Part shown: piece by piece, positions 35,652 to 47,100 of the stretch
Numbering within the stretch: the first letter of the stretch is position 1
How the letters are laid out: each line of letters opens with the position of its first letter
Assembly (NCBI RefSeq): GCF_005239225.2
Contig: NC_133300.1
Coordinates: forward strand, 15,467,875 to 15,531,874
Direction: 5' to 3'
DNA from: Populus alba
Lineage: Eukaryota > Streptophyta > Magnoliopsida > Malpighiales > Salicaceae
DNA: 64,000 bases
Made by a program: the position numbers and the translations under genes
Notes under the pieces: generated by a model
The model's input: the letters and a program-made list of their open reading frames with translations, nothing else
Told to the model about the DNA's origin: nothing
The model's database searches: none

Positions 35652-36571
35652 ATTAGAATACACAATATCTTGGAGAAAACAAGGAAGAAAAAGGAAAAGG
35701 CTAATGATAGCAAGAATGGTGTAGAAGGTGAATCCCCTGCTGTCATGAAGGAACAAGAAAACCTAAGAAAAAAGGTTACTGATTTGATTAAAAAACAAAA
35801 GCTGCCAGCTGTGAGGAAGATTGTGAAGGCGAAGGATGATTCAAAACCATGGAATGCAGATGCTAGGGCTAAGGTTTGTGTGCTTGTAATCATGGATAAA
35901 GGCTAATTTTCTTGAACAATTGTATCGTGTACGAATTTGATTTCTGTCCTTGCACTTTGCAGGTTGGAAGCCGTCTAATTGAATTGCTGTTACAAACAGC
36001 TTATATACAGCCTCCCTGTGATCAGTTAGCTGATAGTCCATCTGAACCTCGACCTGCATTTGTACATGCATTCAGAACTGTTTCATATGAAAATAAGTAT
36101 GGAGTCATTCTTTAATTGACTCGATGAACTCAATTTATCTTTTCTTCCATGTAATTGCTTCTAACTGATGCACAATGGCTTTTTCTTAAATAGGAAGGGC
36201 GCGAAAAAATATGGTGTTATTCAATGTGACCCACTAGTCCTCAAAGGCCTAGAGAAAACTGTGAGTAACCCTGTCATATTTTGTTCTTCTAGTGATAACT
36301 AGTTTTCATATTTTATCATCCTTTATGACATGAACTTGTGTCGGGATGCAATATACTTTCAAAGCAGATAGGTTAGTTTCTAGATTTTAGAGCTGAAACA
36401 GATAAGATTTGTAGGCAATTTCCATGGTGCCTCTTAAGGTGCAGATGTTTGTCTTGTCTTTCATTCTTTTTTCTTGCACAAGAAGTCATAAAAATGTTGT
36501 CTCTCCAAACAGGCTAGGCACATGGTGATTCCTTATATGCCAATGTTGGTGCCACCACTTAGATGGAGAGG

Positions 36572-37930
36572 GTATGTTAACTTGTTTTATATTTACAGTT
36601 TTTCCACGATTGTCTTGTTTTAATTTTATATTTTTTAGTTGGATATATTCCATGTTCAGAAATATTAACATAGTGTTTTGGTTACTTCTGCTTGATGCCT
36701 GGAGCTGTTTTCAATTTTCATGTCAAGTTAAATGCTTAAAATGGTATAATAGATGAAGGGATGAATCTCTGATTATAAAGCCTGGAATTCCAATCCCAAT
36801 TTCAGTTAATTGAAATTAACATTTCAGCATGTTTCAAGGCTCTGCCTCTCCATTTCTGTAACCTGCATTGGAAGGGAAACTAATTGTCTTGCAGGTGTTT
36901 ATTGAAAACATGGTGAATGTGAGATATGAGATGGAAGGTTTTGTCTAGGATTCTCAACAAAACAGAGAACACTGTCTTTAAACATTGAAGAGCATTTGCT
37001 AATCACAACCATGTCTAATACGGGAAAATTAACATTATTGCCACAGGCAGGAGAATTTAGGGATTGCTATGGAATTCTTATAATGGTTTTGATGTTAAAG
37101 GGAGAGGTATACTTCATGGAAAAGAATGATTGGTAGTTAGAGATAAAATATAGTGAAAGAAAAAGTGTTAGGTTTTCTACAAGGATGCTGTGGTGGATTA
37201 TTTTAGCGCAAGAAAAGATAAGAGTATCGAATTGTTGTTTTCATGTGAAGTCAGACACGTAGTTAATTTAGGATTAGGATAGTACATAGAGAACTTGATT
37301 GAAGTAGTTTAGTTTCTTTAGGTGATGATTCATATATAGGTATTTATTTCAAATTTCAAATGTGCCAGAAGCGCAAGGAGACAACAGATGATTACTTGGG
37401 AGAAATGGCACAGACGGATCTCTGCTGTCAAACTGAGATTTTTTAACCTTATTGTTTGGCAAGTTAGTTAGGATATGTTTTTCATGGACTTTGGTTAAGT
37501 TTTTCATGAATAGGTGATCACAATCCTCATTGGAAAAACTACACATGCTTTGGAATATGAAGAGGCCTCTATGGCAGCTTCTGCCATTCAATAGCCTTTA
37601 AATCTGATAAGCTCCCTTGCGCTTTTGGTTGTAAATTGCCCATTAGGACTGAGATTCCTGGACACACTTTCTATCTACAAAAACAAAAGATTTAAACCAG
37701 TGATTGAGCATCAGATGAAAACCATTTCATGAATTGGTCTTTGGGAAAGAGCACTTTGTTTACTAGCAAGTTTATTTTTTTGACAACATTATTATTATTA
37801 TTATTATTAAAGAAATAAAAGACCATGATGTTTTACTATAGATAGATCGAAGCTTAGATATATTTTTGTTTTAGAAAATTGATTTCAATTTAAGACCAAT
37901 TAAATTGGTTATAATAGATTTTGAAGTTAG
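36572..37930 (+). other. Downstream part of duplication copy B and spacer, no gene seen
   Basis: Matches 28203-29090 up to about 37440 and is unique afterwards. A short open stretch near 37515-37590 (ILIGKTTHALEYEEA) could be a gene scrap, but I do not recognise it. An ATT microsatellite lies at 37788-37809. No RPOT catalytic motif is found on either strand. Confidence 0.55.
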
Positions 37931-38082
37931 AAGGGATCAATTGCTGAACCTAGCTAGCTAGTTGAGGCTAGAAGGGATCAACTAGAATACTTGCCTTATA
38001 CAAAATTTTATTATAAATTATAATTTCTTAAAAAATAGAATGCTTGACTTGAGAATTCATTACAAAACATGAATCAACTCAA

Positions 38083-38218
38083 TTGTGATGTGTGTGGCCC
38101 AACCCCTGCTCTTGACAGGAAGGTGCCTCTGCTGACTGCTGCCCAGTGCGCGTTCGCTATCCCTTTCATTTCTCTTTTTGCTTTTTCTCCTCCGAAACTC
38201 CATCTTCTTTACAGTGTA
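38083..38218 (+). repeat. TNL upstream module, copy 1
   Basis: Contains TGTGATGTGTG, CCCCTGCTCTTGACAGG, AAGGTGCCTCTGCTG, GCGCGTTCG and CATCTTCTTTACAGTGTAA in order. The same order recurs at 38797-38931 and 40630-40763, the last one just upstream of the TNL start. It is preceded (37935-37990) by CTAGCTAGTTGAGGCTAGAAGG, also found at about 41058 directly before the TNL ATG. These are relics of duplicated TNL upstream regions. Confidence 0.75.
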
Positions 38219-38278
38219 AAAAGTTAACAGTGCTCGCAATAAATGAAAAAAAAAAAATTGCGAGCACTGTTAACTTTT
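38219..38278. repeat. Perfect 22-bp inverted repeat (hairpin)
   Basis: The arm 38219-38240 and its exact reverse complement 38257-38278 (core GTTAACAGTGCTCGCAAT) surround a 16-base A-rich loop. The hairpin follows module copy 1 with no gap and is absent after module copies 2 and 3. It may be a fold-back element, the end of a small inverted-repeat transposon or a transcribed hairpin. Confidence 0.85.
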
Positions 38279-38619
38279 GCTTAGGTTGAAGAAATATTTT
38301 TTTATTGTTGATAGAAGAATTGATGCATGTGATATCAAGAATTATATACAAAAATAAATATTAGAATATAATATTGATGTAAAGTGGAGACTAAATCAAG
38401 AAAAACTGAAAGATAAATACAATTTTATGTCTTGTAGCCAAAAAATTAACTTTCATCATCTTTCATGCACTTTTGACTAAATTTTTCTTTTGCTTTTTTA
38501 TGCTGTCCCACTTAGATGATCTCTTATGCTCTTTTATGTGAATTGAAATTAGATTAGATGCTTATAATTGGTTCATCTCATTTTTATTTTTATTTTTTTA
38601 TTTTTATTTTATTTTTGAA

Positions 38620-39010
38620 AAGTTGAGATTCTAAACTCAATTTAATATGAACTTTTTTTTTTGTTTTTCGTTAATTAGTTCCAGTTAATAGGGTGGTGGC
38701 TAAGTTTATTTATTTTTTAAATAATAATAAGGGAATTTATAATATTTAATATAAGAGTCTTATAGTTAATAGTTTGAAAATGCATTAAAAAATACTTCTC
38801 AATTGTGATGTGTGGGGCCAATCCCTGCTCTTGACAGGAAGGTGCCTCTGCTGCCCAATGCGCGTTCGATATCCCTTTCATTGCTTTTTTCGCTTTTTTC
38901 TCCACCAAAACTCCATCTTCTTTACAGTGTAAGAAAAAGATCCGTAAGAAAATCATTGGAAACTTACCAGTAGAGTTCTTGACCTAAAGAAACCGGAAAC
39001 AATTCGAAGC
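38620..39010 (+). repeat. TNL upstream module, copy 2 (extended)
   Basis: About 390 bp, matching 40450-40830 in order: TTGAGATTCTAAACTCAATTT.., GGGTGGTGGCTAAGTTTATT, the module core (38797-38931) and CTTACCAGTAGAGTTCTTGACC. The two copies are about 1.83 kb apart. Confidence 0.75.
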
Positions 39011-40449
39011 ATTGGAATAAAAAGAAAAGAAAAGGGCTTTCGATAAAAAAATAAATTAGAGTGTAACTAATTTTTTTTCAATTGAAGGGTTAACTGAAAA
39101 GAAAAATAACTTGAACAAAAATAAAAATAAAAAAAATAATAAGGATAAAATTGAAAAAAATAACACACCGTAAATTTGGATTGAATTGTGAGATTAAAAG
39201 TTAATAAAACTTTTTTAAAAGAGTTAAGGGGAAAAATCCAAATAATATAGACCAAATATAAAAAAGGAATATGTGAAAATTCAAAAATTGAAGGACTAAA
39301 TTGAAAAGAAATAACATTTATACAAAAGGGCAAAAGGAAACAAAAATATAAATTGAGGATCAAATTAAAAAATAATAAAATAAAATAAACTTGGATTGAA
39401 GGATCAAATTGAAAAAAAAAATTGTCATAAAAGGGTCAACTAAAAAACTAGAAATAAAAAAAATAAGAACCAAATTCAAAAGTATAATATATTATAAATT
39501 GGAATTGAAGAACAAAATTCAAAAGAAATAAAACTTTTATTAAAAGCTCAATGATGAAAATAAAAAATCGAAACAAAAAGAACCAAAACAAAATATAAAA
39601 AATAAAAAAAATCAATATGTAATTTTTGGGGGAGCAATAAAAAAAAAACTACTAACAACAAACCTATAATTATTAGTTGTTGACGAGAGGGAAAGAGGTG
39701 ATCGACTGTAGAGTGGTTGTTGGGGCTGCCGGTATGGGTGGTGGATGTGGCTATTTGGGTTGGTGTGAAGGAGCGGAATTGTTGCAACGATGACAGAGGG
39801 GCTAGTTCATCGGTTAAGGTTTCTGACAAGGTGAAGGCGATCAAGAATTGAGGTTTTTGTATTGATAGAAATGCAGAAAAACTCCAATCTTGAAAGTAAA
39901 AGAAGAAATCAGTAGTAGGAAGGGAAGCGTTATTGAAAGCTATGGCGGCGGCAATACTAAATTGCATGATCTTGTGTATCTTATTCCTGTTTTAAATTGG
40001 AAACTTATAAATCTATAGAAAATTGAAAGGTGCACCAGAAAAGTTGGAAATATCCGTTAAAATCAAAGCTTACGACGACATAAGTTTTAAAGAATTTGAT
40101 TATTTCAATAAGGCTTTTCTGTTGGCACCTCAAGAATAATCCTAATGATTTGTGTAGCAGAGTGCTTAAAGAGATTCGAATCAATATCCTAAAAAGTTGG
40201 ATTGGGAAAGCGGTTTCAGATGTTTGAAAATTTGATTTTTAAAAAAAAAAATTTATATATTTTTAAATTGTTTTAACATATTTATATCAAATTTATTTTT
40301 AAAAAAATTTTAAAAAAAATTATTTTAATATATTTAAAAAAATAACTGGTATTATATTATCAAGCACCGTTGTTAAAAGGTTTGGGAATTGAAGAAGAAG
40401 TGGTGTTTGGGATCGGAGAGGAATTAAAGTTGGGTTGTTTGTGATAAAA
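39011..40449 (+). other. AT-rich spacer between upstream modules, no gene seen
   Basis: Strongly A-rich with loosely repeated phrases such as GAAGGACTAAATTGAAAAG and GGATCAAATTGAAAAA (39060-39520), a common type of decayed plant repeat. The minus frame at 39548-39967 has no recognisable motif and lies in low-complexity sequence. Confidence 0.5.
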
Positions 40450-40830
40450 ATATTAAAGTTGGAGATTCTAAACTCAATTTAATATGATTTTTTTTTTGTT
40501 TTTCGTTAATTAGTTCCAGTTCATCGGGTGGTGGCTAAGTTTATTTTTAAAAAAAATCAATGGGAATTTATAATATTTAATGTAAGAGTTTTGTATTTAT
40601 TAGTTTGAAAATTCATTAAAAAATACTTTTCAACTGTGATGTGTGTGTCCCAACCCCTGCTCTTGACAGGAAGGTGCCTCTGCTGCCCAATACGCGTTCG
40701 ATATCCCTTTCTTTTCTCTTTTTGCTTTTCTCCACCGAAAGTCCCATCTTCTTTACAGTGTAAACTTACCGGTACGAGTTCTTGACCTCAAGGAACCGTA
40801 AAAAATTCGAAGTCATTGGGCTTGGCTGGA
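40450..40830 (+). repeat. TNL upstream module, copy 3, next to the gene
   Basis: Third occurrence of the module, about 290 bp before the TNL ATG. It probably contains the promoter/5' leader region of the TNL gene. The boundaries come from comparison with 38620-39010. Confidence 0.65.
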
Positions 40831-41117
40831 TCTTGTGCCTCTTTAGCCAACACTTAACACACGGTTTGTTTCGTCTAGATTCGTGAAATACTCGTAGAAA
40901 TTTGGTGTTATCTGATTTCTAAGTAGAATTATACATGTTCCAGCTTGAAATTGCTATTTGGTAGATTTAATTGCCTAATTTCTTGATCTTACCTTCTGTT
41001 TCGTGTTTGATCACAGGAGCAGGCCTTACAAAAAATAGCGTGGAAAGCAATTGCTGAACCACGTTAGCTAGTTGAGGCTAGAAGGATCGGTACTAATTTA
41101 TCGCTATAGGAATTTTC

Positions 41118-44100
41118 ATGGCTTCCAGCAGCGAGCAAGGGATAACCTCATCTTCATCTTCTTCTCCTCCACTATATATGTATGATGTGTTCCTTAGTTT
41201 TAAAGGCAAAGACACGCGGAACAACTTTACTAGTCATCTATATTCTAATCTGGCACAGAGAGGCATCGATGTGTACATGGATGATAGGGAGCTCGAGAGA
41301 GGAAAGACCATCGAACCTGCTCTCTGGAAGGCCATCGAAGAATCAAGGTTTTCTGTCATTATATTTTCAAGAGATTACGCTTCTTCACCATGGTGCTTGG
41401 ATGAACTTGTCAAGATTGTTCAGTGCATGAAAGAGATGGGCCACACTGTTCTGCCAGTTTTTTATGATGTGGATCCCTCGGAGGTAGCCGAGCAGAAAGG
41501 GCAATATGAGAAAGCCTTCGGTGAGCATGAACAAAATTTCAAGGAAAACTTGGAGAAGGTCCGGAACTGGAAAGATTGTCTCTCTACGGTGGCTAATCTA
41601 TCTGGCTGGGACGTGCGAGATAGGTACATCATCTATCTACTTCTTTTTTGAATGTTTTGTTCACACTAGAAAACTTATTTTTCAATTTATTATATTTTTT
41701 TCTAGCAAATCAATTAGCAAATGCTTTAGTGTTCTTTGAGTTTTGTTAATCAAAAGATGGTAAATAATATTCAATGAATGAAAAAATTGTGGATTTGTTG
41801 ACGAAACACTTGGTAGTAAATGTATATTTTTTTTCATATGCATGATTTTTTTTAATTTAACTTTTATGAAGTATTGATCTTATGTGATCAAGCATTCTAA
41901 TTTTACATAAAATTTCTTTCTTTTCTTAGGTTTTTCTTTATATTTTGAAAATAAAAAAAATATTAGATAGAAAAATGAAAATGTAAAAAAAAAAAAACTT
42001 GAAAAACAAATCTAGCATGAACAAATAAAAAGTTAGCATAAAAAAATAAAAATTGTGAAGAAATGACAACATATTCATCATAAGAAATAAAACATTGACT
42101 AAAGTTTTTGATATATTGGTTTTCGCTTTTCAAAATAAAATAAAAATATTTTCCATTATGAATTAAAAAATTCCAACTATTTATAAATAAAAGAGAATTT
42201 TATTTATAATTTTGTTTTTATCTTTTGTTAAAAATTTTTATTTTTATTTTTTTCTTTTTAATTTGGAATTAAAATTTGATAGGTGTCTTTTTGTTTTTTA
42301 AAATATAAAATTAATGTAAAATTAATGAGGAAGCTTTCGTTGAGCATGATCAAAATTTCAAGGAAAACTTGGAGAAGGTCCAGATCTGGAAAGATTGTCT
42401 CTCTACTGTGACCAATCTATCAGGCTGGGACGTACGGAATAGGTAAATCATCTATCTACTTATTCTTATTCTCAAATCCTCCCTGGATTGTTTCAATGAT
42501 GATCATAGCTTCTTCTTTTTTTCATGGTTTTTCAATTTAAACATGTGATTAAATATCGAAATAAATCACAATACAACAAGAATTTCAAAACTAATTCTTG
42601 AGTAAATAATTATTAGTATATATTTTTTATTCATTAAATAGCATTTTAACGACCCTTTTGTCTATGATCAACCTAATTTTTCTTTAATTTTGACTTTTAA
42701 AAATAAAAGAGCACGTCGCAAATCTCAATCGTGACAATTTTTTATAAAATAAAAATTGAAAACAAATTAAAAAAATTCTTGAACTTTTTACTAATTTCTA
42801 TTATTTAATAGATCGAATAATAAAATTTCAATTATCTAAATTGAATTTATTGAGGCATCTTTAGAAAAGTCAATATTACAAAGACATTTTTAGTATCATT
42901 AGAATATTTTTTCCTGATTGTATTATAGAATAATAAAGGATAACTTTATCGATTGTATTAACAAAAAATTAAAATCCTTGAGAAATGTCTCTGATTTACT
43001 AATGGATTGTAACAATGAATTTACTAATTTTTCATTCTAAAAAAAAATAAACTACTTAGGGATAACAGGGTGTTTTTATAAGGGCCAATAGTTATTATAG
43101 AATTGATAGGGGTAGTTAGGTTTTTTTTATTTTTTACGGTATAATTACTTAGTTGCTTTTAAAAGCAAAAATAAATAAATTAGTTATATGGGCTTTTTAA
43201 AGATTTTTCACTTTTGGTGCAATAAAATAACTTTATTTTCTTTAAAATTAAAAATACTTACCTTGTCTTCAAGGGCTTATTCATGCTTTTGTTTTTTTGT
43301 TATATATAAAAAAAGAAAAGTGGTTGGCTTGTTTGTAGAACACGCAAGCAAGTTGTTTTGCCTTATGTAAGCAGTAGGGGTGAACAAAAAAACTAAAAAC
43401 GTGATTAAACCAAGAAAATTAGAAAACAAAAATAACTAAAAAAAACCGAACCGTAAAAAAAAACCGATTAAAATTTTTAAAAAAATTGATCGGTTCGGTT
43501 TTGATTTTTTAAGCCTGAAATCGAAAAAACCAAACCGAATCGAACGCAAACCGAAAAAAACTGAAAAAAACCGTACCAAACCAGAGAAATTTTGATTTGG
43601 TTACTTTTTTTTGATAAAAATCGAACCGAACCGAACCGAAAATTATCACCTCTAGTAAGCAGTACGAGCAATGGCTTATGACACCCAAAAAAGGCCATCA
43701 TTGATGTTTATTGATTCACCACGACATGACCTACCTCCCTTGGTGGCATGTGTGGAGTAATTATTTCTGGTTTGGCACCAAATAACTTTCTTTTCTTTTC
43801 TTTTGTCTTTATCCTCGAATTCCACACCCGACCTTCTAAACTTGTATAGTCACCCTTCAATTTGGTTTTTTTTTTTTTTTTTTTTTCATATTTGGTCTAT
43901 TTTCTTTCAATTGATATTTTTTTTATTGGAATTATTTTTTAGAATTGAAATTTGTTTTGAACTTTATACTTTTTAATTTTTTTTAAACTATTAGATTTGA
44001 TTCTTATTCTTTTGATTACTAATTCTTTTATGTGAGATTATTTTTCAAATTTTTTTTGGCGATTTCATCCTTCATTTTTTATTCTTATGTTTTTTTACCA

Positions 44101-47100
44101 TGGCAAGTTTTTAACGGATTGAGAATTGGGGACACGTTTAGGAGATTTGTCTAGATTTTTTTTTTTTAACTCATGTTTTTTTTTTCAATATTTAATTTAA
44201 TTAGAGACTAGGCTCTATTAATTTTTTTATTTTCTTTCTATAAGATTTTTAAAATATTTTAAAAATAATCGGGGTTATCTTAAGTCTTTTTATTTCTTGC
44301 TATTTTTTTAAAAATCCTTTTTTTTTAATTGAATATATTTTTTTATGTTTAGCTTTTAATATTTGGTTTATTGAAATTGGGCTCTATTTTATTTTGATAT
44401 GGGTTCCATGGAGTTTTCACGGATTTGTGCTTCAATTGCGAGTTTTACAAGTTAACCATAGTTACTCTAGTTAGATCTAGTGTGTTGTCGTCACAATTAG
44501 ATTTTTAAATAAATATATCATCCAATATATTATTATCTTAATATTTTAAAATTGTTTTTCTAGCATGTATTGAATTTTTTACTTTCAAATACTATTATAT
44601 TTTTTAAGGGTTAGAAAAAATAATCCAACCCTTGAGGCCAAAAATCTAGTTAATGAACTACACATTAAAGTGAAGTTTTCAACAAGTGGCAACATATCAT
44701 TAATATTTATGGTATGACATATAAGCTACATGAATTTTTTCCCATGAAAAAAATCATTTCTCAAAATACTATAGGTGGGAAAAAACTTTTCAAACTAGCA
44801 CGGTTTCATCAATTGCATAGGTCTCACATACGCAACTTCACACATGCAGGTCTCACATGTCAAAAAAATCTTCCTTTCTTTTTTTGTTGGGTTGGTCCCT
44901 TGGTTTTTATATTAATGAAATGATCATTATATTGAAATGAAATTTAAGATTGTATAAAAATTGAAAGACCAAATAAAAGATTAAATAAAGAAGAAAGAGG
45001 AAGAAATGGGTTGTGAAAATTTGAGTTGTGAGAGGCATATGTGATATCAGTGCATGTCAAGGTGCGTGGATTGGATTTGCGCAACCACTTAAACTATGTT
45101 AGTCTGAGAAATTTTTTAGGACTATGCTAATATGGGAAAAAACTTAAAAATTAATAAATTTAAAGCTATTTTTTAAAAGTTAATTATGCAAGATAATTGA
45201 AATTTTTGTTAAAAATAATTATAAAAATAACTTAGTTGTCGTCAAAAAATATGATAGAATTCCATTTGTTTTTTGGTTTGTTAAAACCAAACTTAATGGA
45301 TATTTTATTTCCTAGCTTTTGTTCTTGTGTCCATGCTTCTTTAGTAACTGTGTGATTATATAGGCAATAAGATAGCTATTGTTAGGATCATTCTTAGCAT
45401 CTATACAATCCTAGTTCCTTTATCAGTTTATTCTTTCCTTTTCCTCTCTGTTCTTTCTCAAAGGTTGGTGTATTAATTTCCGGCTAACAACCATACATTT
45501 TCGAGCTAAAATATGCTAATGTTTATTTTCCCATAATCACTATCTGCTTTGATTTCTACACACTGCATGATTAATGTTTTGCACCCTCCTATGCAGGAAT
45601 GAGTTGGAATCAATTACAATAATTTCTGAATACATATCGGACAAACTAAGCATCACTCTGCCAACAACTAGCAAAAAGTTAGTTGGAATAGATTCTCGTC
45701 TAGAGGTATTAAATGACTATATATGTGAAGATGTAGGCAAATCAATCTTTATAGGGATCTGTGGAATGGGTGGCATAGGTAAGACGACTGTTGCAAGGGT
45801 GGTATATGATAGGATTCGTTGGCAATTTGAAGGCAGCTGCTTCTTAGCAAATGTCAGAGAAGTTTTTGCTGAGAAAGATGGACGACGTCGTTTGCAGGAA
45901 CAACTTCTTTCTGAAATCTTAATGCAACGTGCTTTTGTAGGGGATTCTTCTAGAGGGATTGAGATGATAAAGCGGAGGTTACGACTTAAAAAGATTCTTC
46001 TTATCCTTGATGATGTAGATGACAAAGAACAATTAGAATTCTTGGCTGAGGAGCCTGGATGGTTTGGTCTAGGGAGCAGAATTATCATAACAAGCAGAGA
46101 TACAAATGTGTTAACTAGAAATGATGATACTAAAATTTATGAGGCTAAGAAATTGAATGATGATGATGCTCTTATGTTATTTAGCCAGAAAGCTTTCAAA
46201 AATGACCAGCCTGATAAAGATTTCGTAGAACTATCCAATAAAGTTGTGGGTTATGCTAACGGCCTTCCACTGGCTCTTGAAGTTATAGGTTCGTTTTTGC
46301 ATGGAAGAAGTATCCCTGAATGGAGAGGAGCAATTAATAGAATGAATGAGATTCCTGAAGTCAAAATCATGCATGTGCTTCGTATTAGTTTTGATGGTCT
46401 CCATGAATCAGATCAGAAAATATTTTTAGACATTGCATGTTTCCTGAAGGGGTTTAAAAAAGATCGAATAACAAGGATACTTGACAGCTGTGGATTCAAT
46501 GCAGGTATTGGAATACCAGTTCTTATTGAGAGATCTCTCATAAGTGTCTATGGGGATCAAGTCTGGATGCATAATTTATTACAGATAATGGGTAAGGAAA
46601 TTGTTCGTTGTGAAGACCCTAAAGAGCCTGGAAAGCGCAGTAGATTGTGGACATACGAGGATGTCTGCCTTGCACTGATGGACAACACAGTGAGTAGCTG
46701 ATAGAGAACACTATCCATAAGATTTCATAAAGTTTATTTTAATTTATGCTCCATCTCTACTTTGTATTTTTTTTTACTTGTATTCCGTTTTTGTTGACAG
46801 GGAAAAGAAAAAATAGAAGCCATTTTCTTGGACTTGCCTGGAATAAAAGAGGCACAATGGAACATGAAAGCCTTCTCTAAAATAAGCAAACTAAGATTGC
46901 TCAAAATCAACAACGTGCAGCTTTCTAAAGGACCTGAAGATCTTTCCAATAAGTTAGGATTTCTGGAATGGCATTCTTACCCTTCAAAATCATTGCCAGC
47001 TAGTTTACAGGTGGATGAGCTAGTTGAACTTCACATGGCTAACAGTAGTCTTGAGCAATTATGGTATGGGTGTAAGGTGAGATTAACTAATTTAAGGGCC

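Larger units (their letters stand above)
29802..36571 (+). pseudogene. RPOT-like phage-type RNA polymerase, 5' exons only (copy B), interrupted by copia-3
   Basis: Exons: 29802-30089 plus 34217-34744 (split by copia-3), 35652-35873, 35963-36096, 36194-36260, 36513-36571. Each intron has GT-AG borders that keep the frame. Apart from the insertion the frame is open throughout. Recognisable stretches are MWRNVAKQATLKSQ (organelle-targeting-like N-terminus), LLKDMCEHKLAPNLPYMK, GYAPYFDLLPADKMSV, ARVVTAACMIGDAIEQE, RIHNILEKTRKKK, TAYIQPPCDQLAD, YGVIQCDPLVLKGLEKT and [18 protein letters not shown]. These match the N-terminal and linker region of plant RpoTm/RpoTp. The catalytic exons that should follow are absent in the next 4.5 kb, so even without the insertion the product would lack polymerase activity. 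Confidence 0.85.
41624..45596 (+). other. Intron 1 of the TNL gene (about 4 kb)
   Basis: Runs from GTACATC to CCTATGCAG. AT-rich. From about 42327 onward it is duplicated, with small differences, at 53987-58228 in front of the TNL pseudogene. It contains the TIR-exon fragment, a hAT-type MITE and T-rich dispersed-repeat sequence (ATTTGATTCTCATTCTTTTG, also near 55565 and in related form near 14990). Relative to the paralogue it has about 74 extra bases near 45266-45340. Confidence 0.75.

Noticed and set aside
37349..37591. 80-codon minus-strand frame downstream of RPOT copy B
   Set aside because: No motif was recognised and part of it lies in sequence shared with copy A without an open equivalent.
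39548..39967. 139-codon minus-strand frame in the spacer before the TNL
   Set aside because: Low-complexity sequence with no domain. The composition matches AT-rich spacer and the C-terminal half is a Phe/Leu/Val run.
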